A stretch of DNA of 64,000 nt from Gibbula magus (GCA_936450465.1 OW388296.1:32309875-32373874); one strand, 5' to 3'. Positions 11,101-22,230 are shown, numbered from the stretch's first letter. Numbers and translations are program-made. Notes: generated by a model not told the origin, from the letters alone.

Positions 11101-11787
11101 CTTTGATATAAACTAGATTTGATGTTTCATGAGACACTACGCAGTCTGTCTCAGAAATCGCCAGAAGACGATTCACCAGTTGTCATCTAATTTAAACAAT
11201 GTTTTGTCCGTGACACATTGATAACTTCTAGTGTATCTTTAGACTGGCCCGAAACTCGCTGACACCTGAACTGTAGATATGATTATCAATATGAAACAAA
11301 GGGAGGTAACACATGCTGTACCTATTCACAAAACGTTTAGTTCTCATTGAAAATCAAAACAAAACAAGGAATATCGATAACAAAACGGTTATTTGTTTAA
11401 AAACTATATCTTTCATGTTTCTCAAATATATTATTCATAGTTCACTTCTGTCAAATTCACTGAATCAGAATATCGATCATTTCCCTTATAAACACCAGTA
11501 CTGCTCTAGAGTTGTGTGAGCTCCTTCCCCGTTCAGATTCCCCGTTACTTCAACACTGATGTAGAGCTTTGATATCCATTCATGTTTAAAAAAAAACAAG
11601 TGTTTATAAACTATTGCGTACAGTACGAATGATATTTTGATTCTATTGAGTTGAAAGAAAATGTCTGCGTAACTGTAGTCCCAGCCGTTTTCTTATTATT
11701 TAATTACGCTTTAAAATATTTTAATTGCCTAAAATACGCAGATACGCAGCTTATCTGGAGTTTATCCCAAAACAAGTGTGTTAATTT
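8200..11787 (+). repeat. segmental duplication, copy A (partner 25,440-28,615)
   Basis: Long stretches match the right-hand copy in the same order: GAGGTGTCGCTGCAACCAGG at 9,044 against GAGGTGTCGCTGCAAGCAGG at 26,431; TTATACTCGGAGTCAGTAT; CTGGCTCGCATTTGGTCTTC at 10,632 and 27,505; TTAGCATGTTTATGATAATA; and AATACGCAGATACGCAGCTT at 11,730 and 28,587. Similarity is highest after about 10,620. No credible gene lies in either copy; the open frames are short, not shared and have no domain. An extra Q-type motif (ATCGGACAATGGCGAGC) sits at 9,665. Confidence 0.75.
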
Positions 11788-11887
11788 CTGTATCATCAAT
11801 ACAGCAGAAGGCCAGAATTACAAATAATAGAAAGGTATAAGTATCATCAATGATGATGTAAATTAATTGTGTCAGCGCGTATTGATA

Positions 11888-11896
11888 ATCTCTAAC
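11888..11896 (+). other. left target-site duplication of the foldback element
   Basis: ATCTCTAAC here is repeated exactly at 16,999-17,007, directly flanking the inverted arms. The related unoccupied sites at about 6,360 and 21,590 carry a single similar copy (ACCTCTAAC, ATCTCTACC). Nine base pairs is the duplication size typical of Drosophila Foldback and Mutator-like elements. Confidence 0.85.
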
Positions 11897-13680
11897 AGGG
11901 AAAAGAAGTTAGCAGCAGCTTCGTTTTTAGTTGTTCGTTCTTCGAAGAACGAAGAACTAGACAGAATAGAAACGTTTAGTTGTTCGTTCTTCGAAGAACG
12001 AAGAACTAGACAAAAAAATATAAGTTTAGTTGTTCGTTCTTCGAAAAACAAAGAACAAGAAGTGTGAAACTGTTCAGTCCATCTTTGCAAAAGGTCGGGA
12101 ATGTTCAGTGTTTAGCGACTTCGGCTTCAGATCAAAAGACTTGATTCGCATCCACTAACTCCGGGAGACACTGGCTGAATCATCAACATTACGTTTTTAG
12201 CTTTTAAAATTTCGAAAAACAAACAACCAATGAGCAATATTGTTTTAATTCTTTAATTTTTAATTGCAACTTCAGTCATTAAATAAACTGTGGCTGAAAG
12301 ACTTCTGCTTTGTTCTTCATTTTCGAAGAACGAAGAACTAGAAACAGGGACATTTTAGTTGTTCGTTCTTCGAAGAACGAAGAACTAAACAGTATGGAAT
12401 ATTTTAGTTATTCGTTCTTCGTTGTTCATTCTTCTTTGTAATACACTTACACCACTTTACCTATACTAGTGTAAGGTGGTCGGACAATCAGGGGACATCA
12501 AAACATAAAAAAACAGTCAGTAAATAAACTCTGGCTGATTATTCCTGTTTAGTTCTTCAGGAAGAACTGGAAAACTGGGATGATCATATCCCAGTTTTGT
12601 AGAAGAACGAAAAATTAGACCGTATTACTTTTCATTTCCTACAATAATGTAAGATGATCGGCCGATCACGGGATATTTGAACGCCAGTTAACAAATAGAC
12701 TATCACTGTTAGAGCACTGCCTTTGGCTCACTTACTTGAATCCCTTATAAAGTTGTTCGTTCTTCGAAGAACGAAGAACTAGACAGTGTGGAATATTTTA
12801 GTTCTTCGTTCATCGTTCTTCATTCTTTGTTATGATACACTTTCATTATTTTACCTGCACTAGTGTAAAGTGGTCGGACAAACAGGGAATATGTTAACTT
12901 CAGTCAGTAAATAAACTTTGGCTGATATATTCTTGCTTCGTTCTTCATATTTGAAGAACGAAGAACTACGAACGGGGACATTTTAGTTGTTCGTTCTTCG
13001 AAGAACGAAGAACGAAACAGTATGGAATATTTTTGTTCTTCGTTCTTCGATCTTCAGTCTTCGTTGTAATAAACTTACTCTACATTTCCTATACTAGTGT
13101 AATGTGGTCGGACAATCAGTGGATATGTTAACTTCAGTCAGTAAATAAACTTTGACTAATAGATTCCTGATTTGTTCTTCATATTCGAAGAACGAAGAAC
13201 TAGAAACAGGGTCATTTTAGTTGTTCGTTCTTCGAAGATCGAAGAACTAGACAGTATGGAATATTTTAGTTCTTCGTTCTTCGTTGTTCATTCTTCGTTG
13301 TAATACAGTCAGTAAATAAACTTTGGCTGATATATTCCTGTTTTGCTCTTCATATTTGAAGAACGAAGAACTACGAACGGGGACATTTTAGTTGTTCGTT
13401 CTTCGAAGAACGAAGAACTAGACAGTATGGAATATTTTAGTTCTTCGTTGTTCATTCTTCGTTGTAATACACTTACTCTACTTTACCTGTACTAGTGTAA
13501 GGTGGTCGGACAATCAGGGGATATTGCAACTTCAGTTATTAAATAAACTGTGGCTTATAGACTCCTGCTGTATTCTTCATTTTCAAAGAACGAAGAACTA
13601 GAAAACTGGGATGTTTTAGTTGTTCTTTCTTTGGAGAACGAATAACTAGACAGTATGGAATATATTAGTTCTTCGTTCTT
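11897..13680 (+). repeat. left inverted arm of the foldback element
   Basis: Palindromic cores CGTTCTTCGAAGAACG lie near 11,936, 11,984, 12,364, 12,757, 12,993 and 13,395, with variants near 12,035 and 13,216. The spacer CTAGTGTAAGGTGGTCGG recurs near 12,467, 12,860, 13,096 and 13,494, i.e. modules mostly about 235 or 395 bp apart. Short frames here (11,867-12,067 + and 11,872-12,090 -) are shadows of the repeats. A decayed SINE head is embedded at about 12,097-12,160. Confidence 0.85.
12097..12160 (+). repeat. decayed tRNA-derived SINE head inside the foldback arm
   Basis: CAGTGTTTAGCG...TTCGGCTTCAGATCAAAAG...GATTCGCATCC parallels the head of the SINEs at 5,214 and 29,396 (CAGTGGTTAGCG...TTTGGCTTCGGATCAAGAG...GGTTCGAATCC). 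Box B is damaged. The rest of the SINE is not present. Confidence 0.5.
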
Positions 13681-14981
13681 ACATTACAATAGTCAGGAAA
13701 AACCCTCGGATGATTCGCATCCTCTGGTTTTTCCTTCCTTTCAGGGTCCACAACCTTATCATATCCTCGGTGTCATGGGTTATCATTATAAAAACGAATG
13801 TTAAAGGCGAGTAAATGATAAATGTGTCATTACTTCTTCTACGTCCATTATCGAATGGGTGTCCACGTGATTCAATGATTAGAGGGGATTTGGATTTGTA
13901 GAACATGAACATCAATATGTATCCACCAAATCATCAACTATGGTTTCATCGTAACTGAGTTTTGATGTGGATGGAATATTTCGACATTTCATGTCTTAAA
14001 TCAGTTTTGTGTGAAACGTGTATGAAAAGTAACATTAAAATGTAACTAATAGCACCGCGTGCCATATCATGATGGCGTCATTTCAACTAGCTTTTACAAA
14101 ATGCATATGGTGATTCATGTGGCATCATTTGTATAGGATATATTATCTTAAATGATTTCAGACGTATAGAGCGTTTATAAATTGTAAGCATAATATCATC
14201 ACATTGAGAATAAGATGCGGCATGTTTTTTAATGTTCTAATAACATAGGATTTGCACGGACATAACCAGCATATAGACATAAGAGTAACAGTGAAATGAA
14301 ATTAAAATAATTTGGAAATGACATTAAATTAACATTCAGCGTGTTGTTGGAATCATATATATCAAACTTTATTGTTGTGGCTTTGTTTCAGTCGTTACAA
14401 TCACTCGTTGATTGAATATGCTACTTTTCGGTGGTTGCTTATTTTGCTGCTTATTTAGGAAAATTTATCCAAGGTATATTGCATTTAAATAGTAAATTAA
14501 CCATGATATTATAAATAATTTTCAATCTTATGAAGTTACGTAACACTTAGTTACTATTTAACATGTTTTAATGGCATAATCGAATGTGACAAGCAGGCGT
14601 GAGCAGGTATTATAAAGCAGCTGTAGAAGAGAGTTAAAAGCCGAAAGAAGAAAGTAGTCCATTTTCAGGTTTGTTTATAATTTGCGCATTTGTATATATT
14701 CATGTATGCAATAGCTGTAGATGGCATTGATTGTCTACTATCCTGATCGACCATCATCCTTTCTCTTGCTCTTTATATACTGTTCCAACACACTGCACAT
14801 ATTGCGCGATATACAGGATATCAATAAAAACAATCGAAGGTAAGCATGTAAATATCAATTCATGCATTGATATTATGTATGACATATGCTCTCTGCTGAG
14901 TGGACTAAACCAGGTATATATTATCATGAACACGAAATTGACAGTTGAAAAGGATAACCTATTGGTGGTGGCCCTTGGTGA
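13681..14981. other. unique interior of the foldback element
   Basis: No transposase motif or long frame is visible. The frames at 13,679-13,915 (-) and 14,731-15,000 (+) are short and featureless. A TATTATAAAG motif at 14,608 with a CAG|GTTTGT donor-like site about 60 bp downstream could be a chance promoter-like arrangement. I assign no gene. Confidence 0.45.
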
Positions 14982-15260
14982 CACGTGGTCCCCTGCATAG
15001 CTCAGTCGACCGCTATCGCTATCACCCAAGTTCAGCAACAACGAGCATGGCTCGCTGGATAAACTGAGAGTATGAAGGGTGAGTCCCTGCCCCACCCTGA
15101 GACATGAGCTGTGAGGCTCGTTGTGTCACTTTGGGCAAGGGACGAAATGTGCCTCTATTCACTCAGAAGTACAATTGAGTACCTGCATGTTTGAAAGTGA
15201 AGGCAATATGACAGCTGACCTTCAAGCGCCTTAATTGGTAGCTAAGGTTGCATTCTCCAA
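14982..15260 (+). mobile_element. SINE-like repeat inserted in the foldback interior
   Basis: It starts CACGTGGTCCCCTGCATAGC and continues TCAGTCGACCGCTATCGCTA, AAGTTCAGCAACAACGAGC and CCCACCCTGAGACATGAG, matching the minus-strand copy at 7,235-7,530. It ends close to the inner edge of the right foldback arm, so it inserted into, or was captured by, the element. Confidence 0.65.
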
Positions 15261-15269
15261 GGCGATCTC

Positions 15270-16998
15270 AGCAATCTATCAGCCACAGTTTATTTAATTA
15301 CTGAAGTTGCAATATCCCCTGATTGTCCGACCACCTTACACTAGTATAGGTAAAGTAGAGTTAGTGTATTATAACAAAGACTGAAGAACGAAGAACTAAA
15401 AAATCCGATACTGTCTAGTTCTTCGTTCTTTGAAGAACCAACAACTAAATGTCCCCGTTTCTAGTTCTTCGTTCTTCGAATATGAAGAACAAATCAGGAA
15501 TCTATCAGTCATAGTTTATTTACTGACTGAAGATGCAATATCCCCTGATTGTCCGACCACCTTACACTTGTATAGGCAAACTAATGTAAGTGTATTATAA
15601 CAAAGACTGAAGAACGAACAACGAAGAACGAAGAACTAAAATCGTCCATACTGTCTAGTTGTTCGTTCTTCGAAGAACGAACAACGAACAACTAAAATGT
15701 CCCCGTTTCTAGTTCTTCGTTCTTCGAAGAACGAACAACTAAAATGACCCTGTTTCTAGTTCTTCGTTCTTCGAATATGAAGAACAAATCAGGAATCTAT
15801 TAGCCAAAGTTTATTTACTGACTGAAGTTAACATATCAACTGATTGTCCGACCACCTTACACTAGTATAGGTAAAGTAGAGTAAGTGTATTATAACAAAG
15901 ACTGAAGAACGAAGAACTAAAATATTCCATACTGTCTAGTTCTTCGTTCTTCGAAGAACGAACAACTAAAACATCCAAGTTTTCTAGTTCTTCTCTTCTT
16001 CGAATATGAAGAACAAAGCAGGAATTTATCAGCTAAAGTTTATTTACAAACTGAAGTTATCATATCCACTGATTGTCCGACCACCTTACACTAGTGCAGG
16101 TAAAATAATGAAAGTGTATAATAACAAAGAATGAAAAACGAAGAACGAAGAACGAAGAACTAAAATATTCCATACTGTCTAGTTCTTCGTTCTTCGCAGA
16201 ACGAGCAACTTTATAAGGGATTCAAGTAAGTGAGCCAAAGGCAGGGTTCTAACAGCGATAGTCTATTTACTAACTGGCGTTCAAATATCCCGTGATCGGC
16301 CGATCATCTTACATTTGTGTAGGAAATGAAAAGTAATACTGTCCAATTTTTCGTTTTTCTACAAGACCGGGATATTTTAGATCATCCCAGTTTGCCAGTC
16401 CTTCCTTTTTTCGATAAGTGAAGAACTAAACAGGAATAATCAGCCGGAGTTTGTTTACTGACTGATGTTTGAATTTGTTCTGTTTACCCTGCATGTCACA
16501 CTGGTGTAGGTTAAATAATTGATTGTACATTGTAAGATGTTCCAGTTTTCTAGCTCTTCGAGAAATAAAGAACTAAAACAATATTTCTCTTTGGTTGTTG
16601 GTTATTTGAACATCGAAAAATTAAACATTACTGTTGATTCCCTCTGTGTCCTGAAATACTTTTTATTGTATAGTGTTGGATGTTTATTACAGAGATAATA
16701 TAACGGGCTCGTGAAAAGGTTCTGGCAGCTCTATCCCGTGATCGGCGGACCTTCATCCAGTCGGTTGTAGGCAAAGTGAAGTAATTGAATTACAAAGAAA
16801 TAACGAAGAACGAAGAACGAAACTTGCCCATATATTCTAGATCTTCGTTCTTCGAAGAACGAAGATCTAAAATTGTGTATTCTGTTTAGTTCTTCGTTCT
16901 TCGAAGAACGAAGAACTAAACAATTCTCTTCTGTCTAGTTCTTCGTTCTTCGAAGAACGAAGAACTAAAAACGAAGCTGCTGCTAACTTCCGGCCGCC
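15270..16998 (-). repeat. right inverted arm of the foldback element
   Basis: The module spacer appears in reverse (CCGACCACCTTACACTAG) near 15,328, 15,556, 15,848 and 16,078, and TTCTTCGAAGAA palindromes lie near 15,668, 15,722, 15,950, 16,850, 16,899 and 16,944. The outermost part mirrors the left arm most closely; inner modules differ in number and order, as expected from unequal exchange or gene conversion between arms. Confidence 0.85.
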
Positions 16999-17007
16999 AT
17001 CTCTAAC
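16999..17007 (+). other. right target-site duplication of the foldback element
   Basis: ATCTCTAAC repeats the sequence at 11,888-11,896. The interrupted block then continues with CTTCTGTTGAACGTGATAAG and GCTAATATTGCAGTGCCATT, as in the unoccupied copies at about 6,380 and 21,610. Confidence 0.85.
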
Positions 17008-17114
17008 TGGGTCCTTGCTTCTGTTGAACGTGATAAGGCTAATATTGCAGTGCCATTTCAAACAACATAATTCAAACTCAGAGATCACTATTGTTTTGTA
17101 ACAGTTCAATTTCT

Positions 17115-18597
17115 ATAGAAAAACAAGCAAAAAAGTGAGCGTGGCTCACTAATACCCCCGACTGTTTCAGTTTGACATTTTTATTTTACTTAAAGAGAGA
17201 GGTGTCTGCACACCTAAGGATTGATAAGCTTTGAAATGTAATTGCTAAGATTAAACTGTTTGTGAAAATGGTAGGACAAGTCTCGATCTTCATGTGAAAA
17301 AGGTGGTTTAAGTCAAAATAGGAATAAAAGTAACTTGAAAAGGTATTGGTAATATAATACACTACTGCTATTACCACTGATTTCAACTTTATTTTGGAAA
17401 TTAATCCATCATAATGATTCATTCGAGTGACTTTAAACAACAGGTACATGGAAGCACACCCCTGAAGGCACAGTGAGAGATATACAGCAGTTTATATGGC
17501 TGAAAGGAAAGAAAATTTAACTTTTCCCAAAATATAACCAGTGGAAATATAAAATAGTAAAATCAACGAGAACACAGAAGTAGCTTTTGATGAAAGTTAC
17601 ATGAAAAAGAAAATGATGAAGTCAACAAATCACAATACAGAAGTAGCATCATTCATTCTAGCTATGATAAAGTAAAAGAATATAAAAAATCGCCAAAAAT
17701 TCAAAAATTCACCAAATCGTGCTACATTTTGCAATGCACCTCTCCTAGTGGTGAAGGAGACATGTGCCAAATTTGAAAAGGATGAGATGAATAGTTTTTC
17801 TGTAATCGATTGGACAAAAAATGCTCAGAATTTGACTAAGTTAAAAAATAAAAAAATTCGCCAAAAATTCTAAAATTCACCAATTCGGTTTACACTTCGC
17901 ACTGCACCTCTCCTAGTGGTGAAGGAGACATCTGCCAAATTTGAAATGGATGAGATGAATAGTTTTTCTGTAATCGATTGGACAAAAAATGCTCAGAATT
18001 TGACTAAGTTAAAAAATTTAAAAAATCGCCAAAAATTCTAAAATTCACCAATTCGGTTTAAACTTCGCACTGCACCTCTCCTAGTGGTGAAGGAGACATC
18101 TGCCAAATTTGAAATGGATGAGATGAATAGTTTTTCTGTAATCGATCGGACAAAAAATGCTCAGAATTTGACTAAGTTAAAAAATTTAAAAAATCGCCAA
18201 AAATTCAAAAATTCACCAATTCGGTTTAAACTTCGCACTGCACCTCTCCTAGTGGTGAAGGAGACATCTGCCAAATTTGAAATGGATGAGATGAATAGTT
18301 TTTCTGTAATCGATCGGACAAAAAATGCTCAGAATTTGACTAAGTTAAAAAATTTAAAAAATCGCCAAAAATTCAAAAATTCACCAATTCGGTTTAAACT
18401 TCGAACTGCACCTCTCCTAGTGGTGAAGAAGACATGTACCAAATTTAAAAAGGATGAGACGAATAGTTTTTCTGTAATCGATCGGACAAAAATTGTCTTC
18501 GGACGGAAGGACGGACGGAAGGACGGACGGACGGAAGGACGGACGGACGGAATCGTTGGTATAACTATATACCCCCAACCGTTGGTCGGGGGTATAA
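17115..18597 (+). mobile_element. pearl-like element with five 168-bp repeats and an ACGG microsatellite
   Basis: The element starts near AGCGTGGCTCACTAATACCCC and ends at GTTGGTCGGGGGTATAAT. Its core holds tandem repeats of exactly 168 bp: CACCTCTCCTAGTGGTGAAG begins at 17,737, 17,905, 18,073, 18,241 and 18,409. A GGACGGAC/GGAAGGAC microsatellite follows at about 18,498-18,552. This left flank, ~160-bp core repeat, ACGG microsatellite, right flank plan is that of bivalve pearl elements, considered non-autonomous Helitron-like. It sits inside the V-P1 block: the flanks (GTAACAGTTCAATTTC on the left, TTGAACATAACATGATAC on the right) are nearly continuous in the copies at 21.7 and 28.63 kb. Because 168 is divisible by three, a 173-codon frame crosses the repeats; I do not treat it as a gene. 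Confidence 0.75.
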
Positions 18598-18639
18598 TAA
18601 ATTGAACATAACATGATACAGAGTAAATGTTTATACTGT

Positions 18640-18850
18640 GACAATTTTCCCCATCTGAAATCAAACTTTTGTGAGATGAATTGACACTTACGCACCGATT
18701 ACCAGTCCGCCCCGTCACCCGACAAGACTTTGCACGTGATGCACGCTTTTCACATGCTATCCGTGAACTCTATAGCTACATGCATGTCATTGTTTAGCAG
18801 CTGAAACTCCCGACACAGTTTGGTCGGTTATAATTCAAGTATGTATAACG
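18640..18850 (+). repeat. orphan copy of the TRIM 3'-flank block (P1)
   Basis: GATGAATTGACACTTACGC, TTTGCACGTGATGCACGC and TTTTCACATGCTATCCGTGA match the blocks after both TRIM genes and those at 21.8 and 28.7 kb. No TRIM coding sequence lies upstream. Its continuation (P2) is displaced to about 20,038 by a LINE fragment. Confidence 0.65.
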
Positions 18851-18917
18851 GTAGATAGATTAGATAAAAAAACACACAACTATTTCGTTTTAACATAATC
18901 ATTTCTTTTGCAAAACT

Positions 18918-20035
18918 TGAGTGTATATATATTTATATATATTTATTTCAGTACTTAAACGGCCTCAGGCCTATAGTACAAGATATACAGTGCACTGACA
19001 TTTCATGAAATAATGAGATTTCTATGTACAAACGCATAGAAGATAAACATGGACAGGTTTTCAATTTCTTCTTTGTTTACACTGTTTAAAAGTAGAGACA
19101 ATTTTATCTTATTTGGATTTACATAGTATTTTTCTTTGATATATTTATTTCGGACGATGCTGTACAAAGGACAAATCAGTAAAAAATGGTATTCATCTTC
19201 TATAACATTAGACTTTCATATTTGACAAAATCTTTGTTCTCTACTTATATTCTTATATCTACCCGTTTCAATATAAAGTTCATGAGACGAGCATCGGAAT
19301 CGTGCTAGACTAGTTCTGTATTTCTTTACATTTAAACAAGATAAGTAATATTCGGTATGGATATTGCTTTTAAAGGTTAGGTACGTGTCACATTTACTTG
19401 ATAGTGATACTTTTTCCATCCAATTTTGAAAATATATATCTTTTAGTCTTTGTGTAAATTCACTCATGAATTCGGGATCTACATCTATTTCTTGATTTAG
19501 CCAAATATTCCCAAATCCCGCAGAAAATAGTGTTGCTTTAACGTCGGTAACCCAGTTCTTGTGACCATTCTTGTCGTATAAGAGCATCATTTCATAACAT
19601 TTTTTAGGTAGGCGGTTTGAGGGCATGTTTAGAAGATTTATCCAATACCGAATAACTTTACAATATGAGTGGATATAGAAAGGGAATCTGCCACATTCTC
19701 CATAAATCATTAAGTTTAGAGTATTTTGTTTAACACCTAGGAACTTTTTACATGCATAAAGATGAACCATTTCTAGTTTTGCGAAAGAATTTAACCCCCA
19801 GATTTCTGCCCCGTATAAGAGAATGGGGTATATTTTGGCATCGAATATTTTGAAAAATATGTTAATGCTTAGGTCACCTAGTATACTTATCTGTCTTATA
19901 ATACCAACAAGTACTTTTTTCCCCTGTATTGATGCATAGTTTGTATGCGTAGACCATGCTAATTGATTAGTGAAAAATACTCCAAGATATTTGTAGGAAT
20001 TTGTTATATCTAATTCACAATCTTTATAAAACCAT
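18918..20035 (-). pseudogene. 5'-truncated non-LTR retrotransposon fragment
   Basis: On the minus strand the frame encodes the part of a LINE protein downstream of the reverse transcriptase core: YKYLGVFFTNQLAWSTH, IYPILLYGAEIWG, HLYACKKFLGV and LARFRCSSHELYIETGRYK. A TGA near 19,216 interrupts it. Reading on in the same frame gives EDEYHFLLICPLY, the usual C-terminal motif, and a final stop at 19,003. The tail is TA-rich (AATAAATATATATAAATA). The apparent first residues (MSVIQLVCQ) come from flanking DNA. The fragment splits a duplicated block: DNA matching 22,020 resumes at TTGGCAAAC near 20,038. It differs from the I-group LINE at 49.8-55.7 kb and from the fragment at 7.56 kb. Confidence 0.8.
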
Positions 20036-20870
20036 TTTTGGCAAACGAGCTGAATGACTGACACGTGAATCCTGACTAATTTTCAAGTGGTTGCTTCTAA
20101 AAGTTGTCCCGATTTCCGATGTCACGTGGTGAACTAAAATCTCTACAACGGTTTATTACATATGTGCAACATATCAAAATGTATGTCATGACTTATTTTA
20201 TTTTAACACATGGATACTATGTCGAAACGTCGCCAAAACAGAATAAAGAATAGTCCTTGATTCTTGGTCATATCAACTTCTAGAATGCCCATCAAAGATG
20301 CAATCACTGTAGTGACGATATAAAAGTAACTTGCAACTTACTAACACTAACATTTCAATTTGACGGATATCTGTATTGCTTCTAATATTCAGTTATAATT
20401 GTGACATTAAAGGGACATTAGATATGCTGATGGAGTTTAACAAATGTGATTATTTCTAAGTCGATTACATATTCGAAATGTGTTGTTCATTAACAATATC
20501 AGGGATTAAAATAAGATATGATAAAAACGATAAGGTGGCATTGGGATATATATATCTATTTTGCTTGTTATCACATGTTTTTTTTAAAATATATAATTAA
20601 GTTTGAATTAATTGACTAAAAAATCTAATAATATGGCTATTTCTGAATCGATTACCCTTTTTGAAATTCAATTTCATAATAATATAATGTTAACGAAAGT
20701 TAAGATTTCATAGTCTGATGATTGTCTAATAAACGTGGATTCGAAGGCCTGTAGAGCGTTATCAAGCTGAGGTCGTTATCAGAGTTCAGAGTGTAATAGT
20801 CCGAGTCTGTATTTGACTAAAAGAAGTATAGATGAGTTCATTGATAACTTAGACATACAAAAACTATTTG
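20036..20870 (+). repeat. decayed cluster unit (parts P2, Q and T)
   Basis: GATGTCACGTGGTGAACTAA, ATGTGCAACATATCAAAATG and CATGACTTATTTTA match 22,090-22,180 and 29,065-29,150. GTCGAAACGTCGCCAAAACA and CATATCAACTTCTAGAATG (20,222-20,295) match 22,660-22,735 and, inverted, 60,175-60,240. AAAGGGACATTAGATATGCT (20,408) belongs to part Q, and AGTCTGTATTTGACTAAAAG (20,802) matches 26,480. No gene is present. Confidence 0.6.
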
Positions 20871-21540
20871 CAGGTAGCTCAGGATATAGCTGTCTCAGTT
20901 TAAATAATTGATTGATAGCTTGTCAGAATAGCAAATAGGTATCCATTGCAAACCATTAATTAATAATTAATTAATTAAAACAATTTTTTTAAAAGGTTAA
21001 TTGTATTTTTTTTCGATCGGAAATCGTGAGTGTCAGAAAAATCGTCTATCTCTGTGCAATGAGTTTGTAAGAATATCTACATTGACAATAATCACACTGG
21101 AAGTAAATTTATTAATAATTCACATTCTGGAAAATGGAAATGCGTTATATAAAATATGTGACACACATTTCCCTCATGTTGTGCTAGTCATGTTGATATA
21201 TATGAAAATGAATATCAGTCTGGAAACCTGAAGAAGTTTTATTGTCAATCTGTCCACGTATAGTCAGTGTCCATGGTTGAATAAAATCTAAAATTATTGA
21301 AGAAAAATAACTCCTGGACACATATGTTAACGAAAATTTGCATTACTTGCGCAAACGGAGTAAATAACTTTGATGCACTAAAACAAACTAGTACTATTAC
21401 AATTCCAACTGGGGAAAATGTGGTAACATTATCTGTTGTTATTAAATCATTAAAAGTACATTTATAATGAAATTTGTTTTAATGCATTAATTGTAATGTT
21501 CCATTTCTTATGAATGTTTTGGGTACTCTCACAAACCAGT
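20871..21540. other. AT-rich non-coding stretch
   Basis: I see no gene, RNA or repeat structure beyond simple AT-rich runs. A 76-codon frame at 21,001-21,231 has no recognisable feature. Confidence 0.4.
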
Positions 21541-22230
21541 GATTTGTTGCAACTTATCTCACTTAATCGTGTCAACGCATATTGATAAATCTCTACCTTG
21601 GTCACTGTTACTGTTGAACGGCGTTGGAGGTGATAAGGCTAATATTACAGTGTCATTTCAAACAACATAATTCAAACTCCAAGATCTCTACTGTAATGTA
21701 ATTGTTCGATTACTAAAGACAAATACATTCAATGTAACATGATATAGTGTAAAATATTAATACTGTGACATGCTTCAAAAATCGATCACACTTTTTTTTT
21801 GTATAAGACACCCGACAGATGAATTGACACATTCGCGCCGATTAACATATCCACCCCGTCACCTGTCAAGACTATGCACGTGCTGCCCGCTTGTCACATG
21901 CTATCCGCGAACTCTACTTGCATGTCGTTGTTTAGCAACTAAAACTCGCACCACAGTTTACTTGTTGAAAGGGTCCTTTCAACAGATTTCCTAATTTTTG
22001 AAGAACTGGATTGGCAAACAATCAGGATGACAGAGACATGAATCTCGAATAATTGTCAAGGGATTGTTTCTAAAAGAAGTCCCGAATTCCAATGCCACGT
22101 GGTGAAATAAATTTGCTGCTCCAGTTAATTACAAATGTGCAACATATAAAACTTTATGTCATGACTTATTTTAATGTTAACAAATGGATAATGCTGTCTT
22201 TTTATTAACTCGGAATGTCACCATGACACC
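21541..22230 (+). repeat. most continuous orphan cluster unit (U-V-P1-P2)
   Basis: This copy keeps parts that are split elsewhere: U (GTGTCAACGCATATTGATAA), V (GCTAATATTACAGTGTCATT), P1 (about 21,818-21,925, with ACTATGCACGTGCTGCCCGC and TGCATGTCGTTGTTTAGCAA) and P2 (AATGCCACGTGGTGAAATAA). It shows the ancestral order and therefore where the foldback element, the pearl-like element and the LINE fragment inserted in the neighbouring copy. No TRIM exon remains. Confidence 0.65.

Larger units (their letters stand above)
11897..16998. mobile_element. 5.1-kb foldback transposon with long repetitive inverted arms
   Basis: The two ends are inverted copies: GAAGTTAGCAGCAGCTTCG on the left and the reverse complement CGAAGCTGCTGCTAACTTC on the right, each eight bases inside an identical 9-bp flanking duplication. 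The arms (about 11,897-13,680 and 15,270-16,998) consist of modules of about 235 bp. Modules carry self-complementary TTCTTCGAAGAA cores and a conserved CACTTAC...CTAGTGTAAGGTGGTCGG segment. The ~1.6-kb middle has no transposase-like frame, so this copy appears non-autonomous and would need an outside enzyme. The outermost eight bases differ between ends (AGGGAAAA versus GGCGGCCG). Arms and duplication length fit the Foldback/Mutator-like class; that placement is inferred. Confidence 0.85.

Noticed and set aside
11867..12090. Small frames on both strands with RSSKNEE-like text
   Set aside because: Translations of the palindromic foldback arm repeats.
14596..14670. Promoter-like TATTATAAAG plus donor inside the foldback interior
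   Set aside because: No clear initiator at the right distance and no downstream coding exon.
18084..18605. 173-codon frame as a gene
   Set aside because: It is the translation of 168-bp tandem repeats plus the ACGG microsatellite inside a mobile element.
19216..20064. 282-aa host gene
   Set aside because: Reverse-transcriptase-type motifs, a missing N-terminal catalytic part, an in-frame stop before the C-terminal motif and a TA-rich tail show a truncated LINE.
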